From NCBI GenBank assembly GCA_017536475.1, contig JAFXHH010000006.1, positions 1 through 40,616 on the forward strand: a DNA stretch of 40,616 nt, written 5' to 3'. The position numbers and the translations under genes are program-made. The number at the start of each line of letters is the position of its first letter. Within the stretch, counting starts at the first letter, position 1. Below, piece after piece: positions 22,110-30,847 of the stretch. Source of the stretch: Clostridia bacterium. GTDB lineage: Bacteria > Bacillota > Clostridia > Oscillospirales > CAG-272. Below the pieces are notes generated by a model. The model was not told where the DNA came from and did no database searches. It was given only the letters and a program-made list of their open reading frames with translations.

Positions 22110-23849
22110 TTATTCTTCTATTTTTGCCTTTTGGGTCAGGACGGAACGGAAGAATTCGCAATCAAATTTTGCCTTTCGGTCGTATGCATAGAAGCCGTTT
22201 TGCTCCTGCTCGACGTCGGTCAGCTGGGTGTAGCAAAGTCCACCCATCTTCGAGTTAAAGAGCAAAGCCTCGGTAAGACCCTTGAAGCGAGCCTTGAAAT
22301 CCTCCTCGGTTTCGGGCGGCAGACCGTATCCCCAACCGTCCGGCACGCCGTTCTCAAACCAGAAGATACCGCCGTACTCGCTGACAAAGGTAGGAGTCGA
22401 CCAATAATCGTGCTCCTTGTCGTTGTATACGTAGTGGATATTATACTGCTCGCCCCTTTCAAGAACGTCGAACTTCGCCTTGAATTTTTCGGGATCCTGC
22501 TCGTAATCGTGGCAATCCATTATATCGGTGACGCCGGGATAATGATACCAGCCCGACGCATCTATGTACATACGGGTATTATCGTACGCTCTCGTAAGTG
22601 CGGCAAGCTTTTCGGAAAAGCGGCGATCAAAATGATCGGAAAGCGGAGTTTCGTTGAGAGGACACCAACCGATAATAGCGGGGTGGTTGAAATCTCTTTC
22701 CAATACCTCCTGCCACTCCATCATAAAGTCGGCAAACGGAAAATCTCCGACGTGCGTCATACCCCAGTTGGCGTGCTCACCCCAGACGATATATCCGCGT
22801 CTGTCACAATGCTCAAGGAAAAGCGGCTCGAAGACCTTTTCGTGAAGTCTTGCGCCGTTGAAGCCGAGCGCCATCGACATATCGACGTCGTTTTTCAAAG
22901 CCTCAAGCGTGGGCGCGGTGTAGATTCCGTCGGGATAGAAGCCCTGATCGAGAATAAGGCGCTGGAATACCGCCTTGCCGTTGAGGTACATGATTCCGTC
23001 TCTGCACTCGACCTCGCGCATACCGAAATACGAGGTGACCTTATCGTCGCCGAGCGTAAGCTCGATATCGTAAAGTCTTCCCTCTCCGACCTCCCAGAGA
23101 TGAAGCTCGTCGAGCTTGATCTCAAGCCTTGCAACGTGATTTTTAACGGGCGCGCTTGCCTCTCCCATAAATTTACCGTTGTAGCTTGCCTTTGCATGAA
23201 CTACTCTGCCGCTTGCGACTCCCTCCGAGTAGATCTCGGCGAAAAGAGTCTGCTTTTCAAGACAGGGATAATATTTCATATTCGAAATTCTGATCTTGGG
23301 AACGGATTCGAGCCATACGGTCTGCCAGATGCCCGTGGTACGCGTATACAAGCAACCGAAGGACTCGTGTCTGAAGCTTTGCTTGCCCGTAGGCTGTCTT
23401 TCGTCACGGGTATCGTCCTCGGCCTTGATAACGATAGTATTTTCTCCGCTTGTAAGCGCTTCGGTTATTACAAATGAGAAAGAAACGTATCCGCCGCGGT
23501 GGTTGCCGATATGCTGACCGTTTACCCAGACGTCAGTATTATAATCGCAGGCACCGATATTGAGAACGACGTCCTTTTTCTCGTCAAGCCAGCCGTCAGG
23601 CAGGGTGATCTGCTTTTTATACCAGACCGCTGCACAAAAATCCTTATCGCCGATGCCCGAAAGCTCACTTTCGCGGCAGAAAGGAACTATGATCTTTTCG
23701 TCGAAGCCTACACCGTTGAAGAGGTTTCTATCCATACCCGACTTGGACTTGTCGGTTGAATAATCCCATTCGCCGTTGAGGTTTATCCACTCGGCGCGCT
23801 TCATCTGAGGGCGCGGATATTCGGGACGCGGAATACTGTTATTGAACAT
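22110..23849 (-). CDS. Glycoside hydrolase family 2 protein
   Basis: A cytoplasmic glycosidase (beta-galactosidase, beta-glucuronidase or related) of 579 residues. Order: sugar-binding-like jelly roll (about 20-185, with INLNGEWDYS and CDYNTDVWVNGQHIGNHRGGY), immunoglobulin-like domain (about 190-280), and the TIM barrel (from about 290) with the acid/base Glu400 in CPLNE and the nucleophile Glu491 in FVSEYGG. The ATG at 23849 follows AAAGGAG by 8 nt; an upstream extension of 34 codons crosses the promoter and is rejected. The protein lacks the C-terminal domain 5 of LacZ. It lies convergent with the esterase gene, and no transporter is linked. Sugar specificity cannot be read from the motifs alone. 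Confidence 0.92.
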   Translation of the reverse strand: MFNNSIPRPEYPRPQMKRAEWINLNGEWDYSTDKSKSGMDRNLFNGVGFDEKIIVPFCRESELSGIGDKDFCAAVWYKKQITLPDGWLDEKKDVVLNIGACDYNTDVWVNGQHIGNHRGGYVSFSFVITEALTSGENTIVIKAEDDTRDERQPTGKQSFRHESFGCLYTRTTGIWQTVWLESVPKIRISNMKYYPCLEKQTLFAEIYSEGVASGRVVHAKASYNGKFMGEASAPVKNHVARLEIKLDELHLWEVGEGRLYDIELTLGDDKVTSYFGMREVECRDGIMYLNGKAVFQRLILDQGFYPDGIYTAPTLEALKNDVDMSMALGFNGARLHEKVFEPLFLEHCDRRGYIVWGEHANWGMTHVGDFPFADFMMEWQEVLERDFNHPAIIGWCPLNETPLSDHFDRRFSEKLAALTRAYDNTRMYIDASGWYHYPGVTDIMDCHDYEQDPEKFKAKFDVLERGEQYNIHYVYNDKEHDYWSTPTFVSEYGGIFWFENGVPDGWGYGLPPETEEDFKARFKGLTEALLFNSKMGGLCYTQLTDVEQEQNGFYAYDRKAKFDCEFFRSVLTQKAKIEE

Positions 23850-23889
23850 TCTTGTTACTCCTTTATCGGTTTGATTTGTTACTGATTTT

Positions 23890-23918
23890 ATTGTATCACA
23901 GCCAATCGTATTTGTCAA
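23890..23918 (-). promoter_or_regulatory. GH2 gene promoter
   Basis: TTGACA (23918-23913), 17 nt, TACAAT (23895-23890) on the minus strand. Confidence 0.82.
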
Positions 23919-23977
23919 TAAGAGTGGGGGCAAAATTCCTTTTTCGCGCAATCATTTTAGTGAAAAACAGGATAAAA

Positions 23978-24013
23978 AACGAGGAAAGGTTGTCCACGCC
24001 CTTCCTCGTTTTA
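23978..24013 (-). terminator. Terminator after recX
   Basis: AACGAGGAA and TTCCTCGTT form the stem on both sides of a loop of roughly 14 nt; the minus strand ends in TTTTTT. Confidence 0.85.
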
Positions 24014-24018
24014 TGCTT

Positions 24019-24753
24019 TCAAGACTGTTTTCTGACTATTTCATGTGCGGCGCGGATATCTGCCGCAGAATATCCCATTCGGGATAAGGACGCGCACATA
24101 AGCTCTCTTTCGTGTCGGTCATCGGGGATATTGCCAAATTTCCGCTTTATCAAGGCGGCGCAATTCTCTGCAAAATTGACCGTGGCGAGAAATTTTCTTG
24201 CTTCTCCGAGCGAATCCTCGTCAAAGCCCTCCTCGCGAAGCTTCATCAAGACGCGCGATCTGCCCCACTTTTTATCGACACAAAGCTGTGCGCGGCGCAG
24301 GGCGATCTGCCCCTCGTCGACAAATCCGCGAGACTTGACCGAGGCTATTGCATCGGACGCTACGTCCTTGGAAAAGCCCTTCTGTATCAGCTTTTTTCGG
24401 AGTGTGGAGAGCGAGGACGGAGTGTACGCAAAGGACGAGCACGCCGAAAAGTACGCCCGTGCGACCTCTGACCAATATTCAAGCTCGGGCATAGCCTCCG
24501 CGTCAAGCATGCCGACCGACAGATTCATTTCCCGAAAATGCTCGGTCAGGAGCACCATTTCGGTCTCCTCGCTACCCGAGGGATTGCTGACCGATATTGT
24601 GAGAATCACTCTTTCGTCGCCTGACGGCTTTGCCGAAAGCAAGCAGATGCCGTATTGGTCGGCACTCTCGGAAGCGCCGCCATTGACGGCGGGAGTGCCG
24701 TGCGCCCTTAAAAACTCGTTTATATCTCTGCCGAAGGTGAGCTTATCACTCAT
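24019..24753 (-). CDS. recX: Regulatory protein RecX
   Basis: RecX binds RecA filaments and modulates their assembly. From the ATG at 24753 the 244-residue protein has the tandem three-helix repeats of the family: [26 protein letters not shown] opening (as [10 protein letters not shown]), [34 protein letters not shown], and [19 protein letters not shown]. The N-terminal ~95 residues are a divergent extension typical of clostridial RecX. Its start overlaps the recA stop by 8 nt, so translation is coupled. A longer upstream start would lie inside recA and is unlikely. The gene ends at a strong terminator. Confidence 0.92.
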   Translation of the reverse strand: MSDKLTFGRDINEFLRAHGTPAVNGGASESADQYGICLLSAKPSGDERVILTISVSNPSGSEETEMVLLTEHFREMNLSVGMLDAEAMPELEYWSEVARAYFSACSSFAYTPSSLSTLRKKLIQKGFSKDVASDAIASVKSRGFVDEGQIALRRAQLCVDKKWGRSRVLMKLREEGFDEDSLGEARKFLATVNFAENCAALIKRKFGNIPDDRHERELMCASLSRMGYSAADIRAAHEIVRKQS

Positions 24754-25852
24754 CGTCTTCCATCGTACGAATGTCGAAATCGTCCTCGTCGTTATCGAGC
24801 TCGAATTCCTCTTCATTCATAACGCCGCCCTCGTTCAATTCCCTTACCTTTGCCTCGATCTCGGCACAGAATTCGGGATTGTCCTCGAGGAGCTTCTTGA
24901 CGTTTTCCTTGCCCTGCGCGAGTCTGTTGCCGTCGTAGGAGAACCAAGAGCCACTCTTCTTGATAATATCAAACATGATAGCGAAGTCAAGCACCTCGCC
25001 AACTCGCGAGATTCCCTTGCCGTAAAGGATGTCGAATTCGGCTACGCGGAAAGGAGGAGCGACCTTGTTCTTGACGATCTTGCATTTGACTCTGTTTCCG
25101 TAGATATCGGTGCCGTTCTTGAGCTGCTCGGTCTTTCTGATGTCGATTCTGACCGATGCGTAGAACTTGAGTGCGCGGCCGCCCGTGGTGGTCTCGGGGT
25201 TTCCGTATATAACGCCGACCTTCTCACGAAGCTGGTTGATGAACACGACTACGCAGTTGCTCTTGGAAATTACCGCCGCGAGCTTTCTCATTGCCTGCGA
25301 CATAAGGCGAGCCTGCACGCCGACGTTGGACTGACCCATATCGCCGTCGATCTCCTGCTTGGGAACGAGCGCGGCTACCGAGTCGACTACGACCACGTCG
25401 ATAGCCCCCGAGCGCACGAGCGACTCGGTGATAGAGAGCGCGTCCTCACCGCAATCGGGCTGGGAAACGAGCAGGTTTGCGATATCAACGCCGAGAGCCT
25501 TGGCGTAAACGGGGTCGAGCGCATGCTCCGCGTCGATAAACGCCGCTTCTCCGCCCGCCTTCTGAACCTCTGCGATGATATGCAGAGCAACGGTAGTTTT
25601 ACCCGAGGATTCGGGACCAAATATTTCGATTATTCTTCCTCTCGGAACTCCGCCGATGCCAAGCGCGAGGTCGAGGGAAAGTGATCCCGTAGACACTGCC
25701 TGGACCTCCATGTGAGAGTTCTCGCCGAGCTTCATAATTGCGCCTGCGCCGAATTCACGCTCGATCTGCGCCATAGCGGTGCTCAGCGCCCTTTTTTTAT
25801 CTTCCTTATCCTGAATTTCGCTTACCTTGGGAAGTGCTTTTTTCGTTGCCAT
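24746..25852 (-). CDS. recA: Recombinase RecA
   Basis: RecA forms filaments on single-stranded DNA, drives homologous recombination and triggers LexA self-cleavage. The 368-residue protein has Walker A GPESSGKT at 79-86, [20 protein letters not shown], the MSQAMRKL and NQLREKVGV blocks, and an acidic C-terminal tail. Two in-frame ATGs lie close together: the one at 25864 is only 1 nt from GGAGG, so I chose 25852, which is 6 nt after the next GGAG and gives the usual MATKK start. recX overlaps downstream. The long leader contains a structured element also found before the sigma factor gene. Confidence 0.97.
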   Translation of the reverse strand: MATKKALPKVSEIQDKEDKKRALSTAMAQIEREFGAGAIMKLGENSHMEVQAVSTGSLSLDLALGIGGVPRGRIIEIFGPESSGKTTVALHIIAEVQKAGGEAAFIDAEHALDPVYAKALGVDIANLLVSQPDCGEDALSITESLVRSGAIDVVVVDSVAALVPKQEIDGDMGQSNVGVQARLMSQAMRKLAAVISKSNCVVVFINQLREKVGVIYGNPETTTGGRALKFYASVRIDIRKTEQLKNGTDIYGNRVKCKIVKNKVAPPFRVAEFDILYGKGISRVGEVLDFAIMFDIIKKSGSWFSYDGNRLAQGKENVKKLLEDNPEFCAEIEAKVRELNEGGVMNEEEFELDNDEDDFDIRTMEDDE

Positions 25853-25860
25853 AATATTCT

Positions 25861-25975
25861 CCATTCCTCCGCCGCGGCGGAACAAATTGTAATTGATGAA
25901 TTTTGCTTCGGCAAAATTCGCGTGAAGCAGTTGATTTTCCTGTAAAAAAGAAGTTGACTTCACGCTGCTCTTCTT
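25861..25975 (-). repeat. Structured leader element before recA (related to 28800-28955 and 30820-30850)
   Basis: The 3' part, next to the start codon, has CCGCCGCGGCGG followed by GGAATGGA and is about 75% identical over some 65 nt to the sigma factor leader. The 5' part can form two competing structures: GCGTGAAG/CTTCACGC (25965-25958 with 25927-25920), or a short GAAG-TCAA-CTTC hairpin followed by TTTTTT that looks like an attenuator. A GAATTTTGC/GCAAAATTC hairpin lies in the middle. Confidence 0.65.
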
Positions 25976-26011
25976 TTTGGGATCTGTATGCGTATGTTAT
26001 CTTATGGAACT

Positions 26012-26040
26012 ATTATACACCGCGCGGAAGTGATTGTCAA
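26012..26040 (-). promoter_or_regulatory. recA promoter
   Basis: TTGACA (26040-26035), 17 nt, TATAAT (26017-26012) on the minus strand, a perfect consensus. I did not find a clear GAAC-N4-GTTC LexA box over it. Confidence 0.85.
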
Positions 26041-26235
26041 GAGGTTTTTGAATATTTTTTTCTTAAATCGGAAAAATTTTGTTTATTGCGTCGCCGTTTC
26101 GAGATTTTAAGACGAGTATTTTGTTCCGAGATGGGAATTATTTTTGAGACGGCGATGTGTGGATTTTTTCGTTGCTGTGGCAACGGCACTTCAAGAGATT
26201 TAATAACTTTTTTATAATTATCAGTTTAAAAGCGA
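26041..26235. other. Gene-free stretch upstream of recA
   Basis: No gene was found. It contains a CGTTGC-TGTG-GCAACG hairpin (26170-26185) and an imperfect inverted repeat CGCCGTTTC/GAGACGGCG with a loop of about 50 nt. Neither was assigned. Confidence 0.4.
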
Positions 26236-26238
26236 GAC

Positions 26239-26266
26239 CCCCGATAGACTTTAAAATCTATCGGGG
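26239..26266 (-). terminator. Hairpin after the LRR membrane protein gene
   Basis: CCCCGATAGA and TCTATCGGGG form a perfect 10-bp stem with an 8-nt loop. The following minus-strand sequence, GGTCTCGCTTTT, is only weakly U-rich. Confidence 0.7.
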
Positions 26267-26293
26267 AGTTCTCATAAGAGTAACCTATTATTT

Positions 26294-28198
26294 TCACACA
26301 GTATTAGAAATAACCACGCTTCCATCCAAGCAATATACGGTTATATCGGCAAACAATCCACACCATCCTTCAAGCTCACTTGTGGCTTCATTCCATTGCT
26401 CAATCGTTCCGTTAAAGTATACGCTCGACAGAATGGGACAGTCTTCAAAAATCATTCCCATCGGTCGCGGCCGATACGTTCCCGTGACAGGATCATATAT
26501 ACCCGGATAGCTGGGTTTTATTTTTACCGAGTTGCTTTCAATGTATACCGCACGAAGATCATCGCAACCCCAAAATACGTCTCCGTCCAGAATTGTTACG
26601 CTTGTGGGAATAACTATCTCCACAAGGGAAGTGCAATGTGCAAATGCCCCACCACTTATGTTTGTTACAGTCTGCGGCAAGCTCACACTTGTCAAGTCGT
26701 GGCAGCCTGCAAATGCACCCAGTCCTATGCTCGTTAACCCTTTCGAAAATGAAATCTCCGTCAAGGAAACACACGACGAAAAGGCGTGCTCGCCGATAAA
26801 CGTAACTCCGCTATCGAAATATACTCTTTCAATATATTTGTTATTAACAAAAGCCGAATCTGCAACAGGCATACTTATATAAAGAGTTGTATCGGTACAG
26901 CTTCCTATGTCAGTTATGATGCCGTTTATCACGGTGAGTCCCTCGGAGCTCTTGGGGGAGTAGATCGTTTTATAGGCCTCGTACTGCGTGCCGTTATAGG
27001 TATAGGTCGCGACCAGTGTGAATTCCTTATCAAAGGGCAGGTCTGCGATGCGATCGGCAGTCACTTCGAGGTCGAAAAGCTTGTTTTCTCCATCGTAAAG
27101 TGCGAGAGCGTCAAGCGTTTGATTGCCCGTATGACTTTCGTGCCAGGTGATGTCGAAGCAAACGTCCGCGCCGTCAAGATAGGAGTCGCCGATGCTGACG
27201 AGCGATTGCGTAGTAAATTCTTCCTCGTGGATCACGTGGATACACTTGCCCTCACCGTCGATGGCATCGTAAACGCCGATTATCGCATAACGGTAGGTCG
27301 TATCGGGATCAAGACCCGTGAAGCTTATCGGGGTCTTATCCTTGGAGCTGATGATCTGTTTATCCACTATCGTGTCGTTATTACAGATCACGGCGAAATA
27401 GTCTTCACCTGAGGTGTTGACAAGATTCTTTTCGTCGTTAAGAGAGGTGTTGAAGCTGATATCCGAAATGCCAATATTTACGTCGGTGACATCGGCTATG
27501 GGCGCGTCGGGAGTGATTGCAACGCTGACAGTCTTATCGCCCTCCATAAGCACGTCCTTGATCTTCGTACCCTCTACGTACTTGATAGCATCGATGGTGT
27601 ACTCAACTACTCCCTCGGCATCGCCGACGTTGATCTTGAGCACGAGATTTTCAAGGTCCGAGCCCTCCTCGAACATATACGAGGAATATTTGACTCCGTT
27701 GAGCGTGAACGAAAGGATCTCAAACTCTCCGGGGTTATTTACGTGAACGGTTATGTAGATATCCTCGTTGGGCTTGGAATAGTAGAGATATTCGGACTCT
27801 GCGTCTACGGTCAAGGAATCCTTGACTATATCGACGACGGGACGGCGGTTCTTTGGGTCGTCCTTGCCGTTATGCTTGCCAAGCAGCGAGATAGTTTTGT
27901 TATTGGTAAACGGGCGAGCGTCGGCGCTCTCGGTATTTATCACGGGTGCTTCATTCGACACCGTCATTCCCTGATATACGGGGATCTGTCCCGTCGGAAT
28001 AAGGGGGAGAATGACGACGATGAAGGAGGCTAACATTGCAAGACAAGCCGCAAAGGCAATTATCGCCGCGATCGTTTTTCTCTTTCTGCCAAAGCCCTTA
28101 CCACTCATCAGATCAAATCTTTTCTTGGTATGCTTTTCGATTATTTCATCGTCAATGCTTGACATTATGTCTATTTTGAGGTCGTCCTTCTTACTCAT
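26294..28198 (-). CDS. Membrane protein with cytoplasmic N-terminus, FN3-like and BspA-type LRR ectodomain; likely anti-sigma factor
   Basis: The 634-residue protein begins at the ATG at 28198, inside the last codons of the sigma gene (ATGAGTAA overlap), after a strong AAGGAGG. A short acidic/basic N-terminus (1-40) precedes one transmembrane helix (about 42-67), and the rest is extracellular. It includes beta-rich regions, a fibronectin-like stretch near FTGLDPDTTYRYAI, and at about 470-600 four or five BspA-type (LRR_5) leucine-rich repeats such as LTEISFSKGLTSIGLGAFAGC. The coupling to a sigma-70-like gene and the single-TM layout suggest an anti-sigma factor that senses something at the surface, but I see no ZAS/RsgI signature. 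The LRR part appears more AT-rich than the rest, which hints at later domain acquisition. Confidence 0.75.
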   Translation of the reverse strand: MSKKDDLKIDIMSSIDDEIIEKHTKKRFDLMSGKGFGRKRKTIAAIIAFAACLAMLASFIVVILPLIPTGQIPVYQGMTVSNEAPVINTESADARPFTNNKTISLLGKHNGKDDPKNRRPVVDIVKDSLTVDAESEYLYYSKPNEDIYITVHVNNPGEFEILSFTLNGVKYSSYMFEEGSDLENLVLKINVGDAEGVVEYTIDAIKYVEGTKIKDVLMEGDKTVSVAITPDAPIADVTDVNIGISDISFNTSLNDEKNLVNTSGEDYFAVICNNDTIVDKQIISSKDKTPISFTGLDPDTTYRYAIIGVYDAIDGEGKCIHVIHEEEFTTQSLVSIGDSYLDGADVCFDITWHESHTGNQTLDALALYDGENKLFDLEVTADRIADLPFDKEFTLVATYTYNGTQYEAYKTIYSPKSSEGLTVINGIITDIGSCTDTTLYISMPVADSAFVNNKYIERVYFDSGVTFIGEHAFSSCVSLTEISFSKGLTSIGLGAFAGCHDLTSVSLPQTVTNISGGAFAHCTSLVEIVIPTSVTILDGDVFWGCDDLRAVYIESNSVKIKPSYPGIYDPVTGTYRPRPMGMIFEDCPILSSVYFNGTIEQWNEATSELEGWCGLFADITVYCLDGSVVISNTV

Positions 28199-28790
28199 AG
28201 TAACAGCCCTCCTTTTCAAGCTCTTTTTTCAGTTCGCTTCGCATATCCTTTAGCTTTCGGTATACGGTATTGTCACTCGTTCCAAGCATTTTTGCAATAG
28301 CCGCAACCGAGTCGGAATAATAATACCGACAGACAAAGATAAAGGAATCCCTATCGGAAAGCGCGCGCAAAAATCTGTTGAGCACGACGCTTATCGTTCT
28401 TATCATATATTCCTCTTCCACCGTGCTTCCGCCTCCGATACACTCGTCAAGCTCGTCAAGCGAGACCATAAGCTCGGACGGGATGCGTCTTGCCGCGGTC
28501 TGTTTTCTGAATTTTTGGAGTGCGAAGTTTCTCGTTATCTTCGCCAAAAAGACCTGAAACGCGCTCGGGCGCTTGGGCGGGATCGAATTCCACGTGCCAA
28601 GATAGGTATCGTTGAGGCACTCCTCGCTGTCCATATCGTCACGCAGGATGTTGTAGGAGATCGTGTACAGATATCTTCTGTACTTTACGTCGGTCTCCTT
28701 GATAGCTTGCTCGTTTCTGTCCCAATAAAGAGCGATGATCTCCTCGTCAGTCAGAATCTTCATTGGATTTTTCGTTTTGTTTTCGCTCAT
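28191..28790 (-). CDS. RNA polymerase sigma-70 family factor (ECF-like)
   Basis: A 199-residue two-domain sigma factor. Region 2 occupies about 15-100 (IIALYWDRNEQAIKETDVKYRRYLYTISYNIL, then SEECLNDTYLGTWNSIPP, and FLAKITRNFALQKFRKQTA). Region 4 is at about 140-195 and ends with a helix-turn-helix DSVAAIAKMLGTSDNTVYRKLKDMR. The linker SLDELDECIGGGSTVEEEY resembles those of clostridial ECF-like factors. I chose the ATG at 28790 by analogy with recA, whose leader has the same spacing; another ATG lies four codons upstream. The membrane protein gene overlaps its 3' end. Targets are unknown. Confidence 0.88.
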   Translation of the reverse strand: MSENKTKNPMKILTDEEIIALYWDRNEQAIKETDVKYRRYLYTISYNILRDDMDSEECLNDTYLGTWNSIPPKRPSAFQVFLAKITRNFALQKFRKQTAARRIPSELMVSLDELDECIGGGSTVEEEYMIRTISVVLNRFLRALSDRDSFIFVCRYYYSDSVAAIAKMLGTSDNTVYRKLKDMRSELKKELEKEGCYYE

Positions 28791-28799
28791 TTTAATTTC

Positions 28800-28955
28800 C
28801 ATTCCGCCGCCATCGGCGGCACAAATATTAATTGAAGATTTTTGCCCAAAGGTCAAATTTCACGCGTGTTACCGCACAGGCGGTATAGTAAGCTTCCTTT
28901 CTACGTCTTGCGGTATATCTCACCGTCAGATGGGAGTAACCTTCACGCAGCTCTC
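28800..28955 (-). repeat. Structured leader element before the sigma factor gene (related to the recA leader)
   Basis: The 3' part contains GCCGCC-GAT-GGCGGC followed by GGAATGGA and matches the recA leader. The outer stem GCGT...GTTAC (5' side) with GTAAC...ACGC (3' side) is conserved in place but differs in sequence from the recA stem, as expected for a paired structure. An inner ACCGCCTGTGCGGT hairpin is additional. Confidence 0.6.
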
Positions 28956-29110
28956 CGTTGAGTTTTTATTCTTCCTCACAATATAAGATGCATTTTTTTG
29001 GCATTTGTGTCACGTTTTATATTAATTTTATCACATTTATTTCTAAAAAACAATCTTTTTTCCCAAAAGCGTGATTTTTGTCGAAAAGTGCATAGGCGCG
29101 CGGTGGGAAA
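28956..29110. other. Intergenic region between divergent sigma factor and M32 genes
   Basis: AT-rich; no gene and no convincing consensus promoter for the sigma gene was found, although TATATT occurs near 29000 on the minus strand. A sigma factor that drives its own promoter could escape this search. Confidence 0.4.
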
Positions 29111-29113
29111 GCC

Positions 29114-29142
29114 TTGACACATCGGCGCTTCCGTGATATACT
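29114..29142 (+). promoter_or_regulatory. Promoter of the M32 carboxypeptidase gene
   Basis: TTGACA (29114-29119), 17 nt, TATACT (29137-29142). Confidence 0.82.
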
Positions 29143-29180
29143 GATATCATTAAAGTTATATCTTCGAAAGGAAAAGAAAT

Positions 29181-30683
29181 ATGAACACAACCGAAGCTCT
29201 CGAGCTGTTTTACAACTGGCAGGCAAAGCTCAGCGCGTATAATCACGCTATGTCCTTGATATATTACGACGGCGCAACGACCGCCCCCAAGGGCACGGCT
29301 CAAAATCGCGCCCGCGCACTCTCCGTGCTCAGTGAGGAGACCTACAAGCTCTCAACGAGCGAAGACACTCTCTCCCTGCTCTCTTATCTTGACGAGCACC
29401 GCGACGAGCTGGGAGAAAAGGACGCGCGTGCGGTCTATCTTGCGCTCAAAGACATAAAGGAAATGAAAAAGATCCCGATGGACGAATATATCGCGTATCA
29501 GGAGCTTATGGTCGAAGCGGACGACGTCTGGCACAGAGCCAAGGATGAGAGCAACTTTGAGCTCTTCCGCCCCGTGCTTGAAAAAATATTCGACACGCAG
29601 AAAAGATTTGCTAATTACTGCGCCCCCGAAAAGCACCCCTACAACTATTGTCTCGACAAATACGAGGAGGGCTTGACGATGGACGAATGTGACAGGTTCT
29701 TCTCTGCCCTCAAGGAAAAGATCATTCCTCTCATAAATAAGATATCCTCTGCAAAACAGGTCGACGACTCCTGCATAAAAGGAAACTTCAGCGAGCTTGA
29801 TCAGGAAAAGTTCTCGTACGAGCTGATGAAGATAATGGGCATCGATCTCGATCACTGCGGTCTTGGCACGACCGAGCACCCCTTTACGACGAGCATTGGC
29901 TCTCACCACGACGTTCGAATTACCACGAATTACGACCCGTCGAACCTTTCGTCTTCTATGTTCAGCGTCATTCACGAGGGCGGTCACGCGCTCTACGATA
30001 TGAACTCCGCCGACGATCTCGCCTACACTCTGCTTGACGGCGGCGTTTCGATGGGTATTCACGAAAGTCAGAGCCGTTTTTACGAAAATCTGCTTGGCAG
30101 AAGCCGCGAATTCGTTGGATACGTTTTCCCCAAGGCGCAGGGGTGCTTCCCCGAGCAGCTTAAAGATTATACTGCGGACGATTTTTACAAGGCGATCAAT
30201 CTCGTCACCCCCTCGCTTATCAGAACAGAGGCGGACGAGGTCACCTACTGCCTGCACGTTATGGTCCGCTACGAGCTTGAAAAGAGAGTGATGTCGGGCG
30301 AGCTTGAGGTCAAGGATCTTCCCCTCGAGTGGAACAGACTCTACAGGGAATATCTCGGAGTTGACGTTCCCGACGACAAGCGCGGCGTACTTCAGGACAG
30401 TCACTGGTCGGGAGGCGGCATCGGATACTTCCCCTCTTACGCACTCGGCAGCGCGTACGGCGCGCATCTGCTTCACAAGATGAAAGAGACCGTGGACGTT
30501 GAAAAGTGCCTCTCCGAAGGCAACTTTGCTCCCATTAACGAATGGAATCGCGAACACATCTGGAAGTTCGGCTGTCTTAAGGGCTCGTCTGCCCTCTTGC
30601 GCGATGCTCTCGGAGAGGAATTCGACCCGAGCTACTATACGGACTATCTTGAGAAAAAGTATTCGGAGATATACTCTCTCTAA
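29181..30683 (+). CDS. Carboxypeptidase M32 (carboxypeptidase Taq family)
   Basis: A cytoplasmic zinc metallocarboxypeptidase that trims amino acids from the C-terminus of peptides. The 500-residue protein has the M32 zinc motif HEGGH at 265-269, the third-ligand region IHESQSRFYENLLG with His294/Glu295, the DVRITTNYDPSN block and the C-terminal GGIGYFPSYALGSAYGA block. The length is exactly that of the family. An AAAGGAAAAG site precedes the ATG. It has its own promoter and appears monocistronic; no obvious terminator separates it from asd 150 nt downstream. A role in peptide scavenging is likely. Confidence 0.95.
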   Translation: MNTTEALELFYNWQAKLSAYNHAMSLIYYDGATTAPKGTAQNRARALSVLSEETYKLSTSEDTLSLLSYLDEHRDELGEKDARAVYLALKDIKEMKKIPMDEYIAYQELMVEADDVWHRAKDESNFELFRPVLEKIFDTQKRFANYCAPEKHPYNYCLDKYEEGLTMDECDRFFSALKEKIIPLINKISSAKQVDDSCIKGNFSELDQEKFSYELMKIMGIDLDHCGLGTTEHPFTTSIGSHHDVRITTNYDPSNLSSSMFSVIHEGGHALYDMNSADDLAYTLLDGGVSMGIHESQSRFYENLLGRSREFVGYVFPKAQGCFPEQLKDYTADDFYKAINLVTPSLIRTEADEVTYCLHVMVRYELEKRVMSGELEVKDLPLEWNRLYREYLGVDVPDDKRGVLQDSHWSGGGIGYFPSYALGSAYGAHLLHKMKETVDVEKCLSEGNFAPINEWNREHIWKFGCLKGSSALLRDALGEEFDPSYYTDYLEKKYSEIYSL

Positions 30684-30765
30684 AAATATTGAAAATAAAC
30701 AAACGAAATTCCTCTCACTTGCATATTTTTATACAAAGTGCTTTCGCAAAAATTATAAATTTCTA

Positions 30766-30794
30766 TTGAAATGAAAAGGCATTTGTGTTATAAT
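30766..30794 (+). promoter_or_regulatory. asd promoter
   Basis: TTGAAA (30766-30771), 17 nt, TATAAT (30789-30794). Confidence 0.82.
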
Positions 30795-30804
30795 TAATTA
30801 TTAT

Positions 30805-30819
30805 TTTAGCTAACTAAAT
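30805..30819. promoter_or_regulatory. Operator-like palindrome at asd, shared with DAHP synthase
   Basis: TTTAGCTAACTAAAT lies 11-25 nt after the -10, across the likely early transcribed region. It matches 13 of 15 positions of TTTAGCTTGCTAAAT in the DAHP synthase promoter (21021-21038). Confidence 0.55.
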
Positions 30820-30847
30820 CGCCGCAGGCGGCGGAATGGAGATTATT

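Noticed and set aside
22107..23477. A 456-codon frame opposite the GH2 gene
   Set aside because: It begins inside the bidirectional terminator and shows no motifs; GH2 catalytic residues are on the other strand.
23852..25684. A 610-codon frame opposite recX and recA
   Set aside because: It spans the GH2 promoter and the recX terminator and mirrors recA/recX; no SD or motifs.
29352..30557. A 401-codon frame opposite the M32 carboxypeptidase
   Set aside because: It is a shadow of a gene with intact HEGGH and HESQSR motifs.
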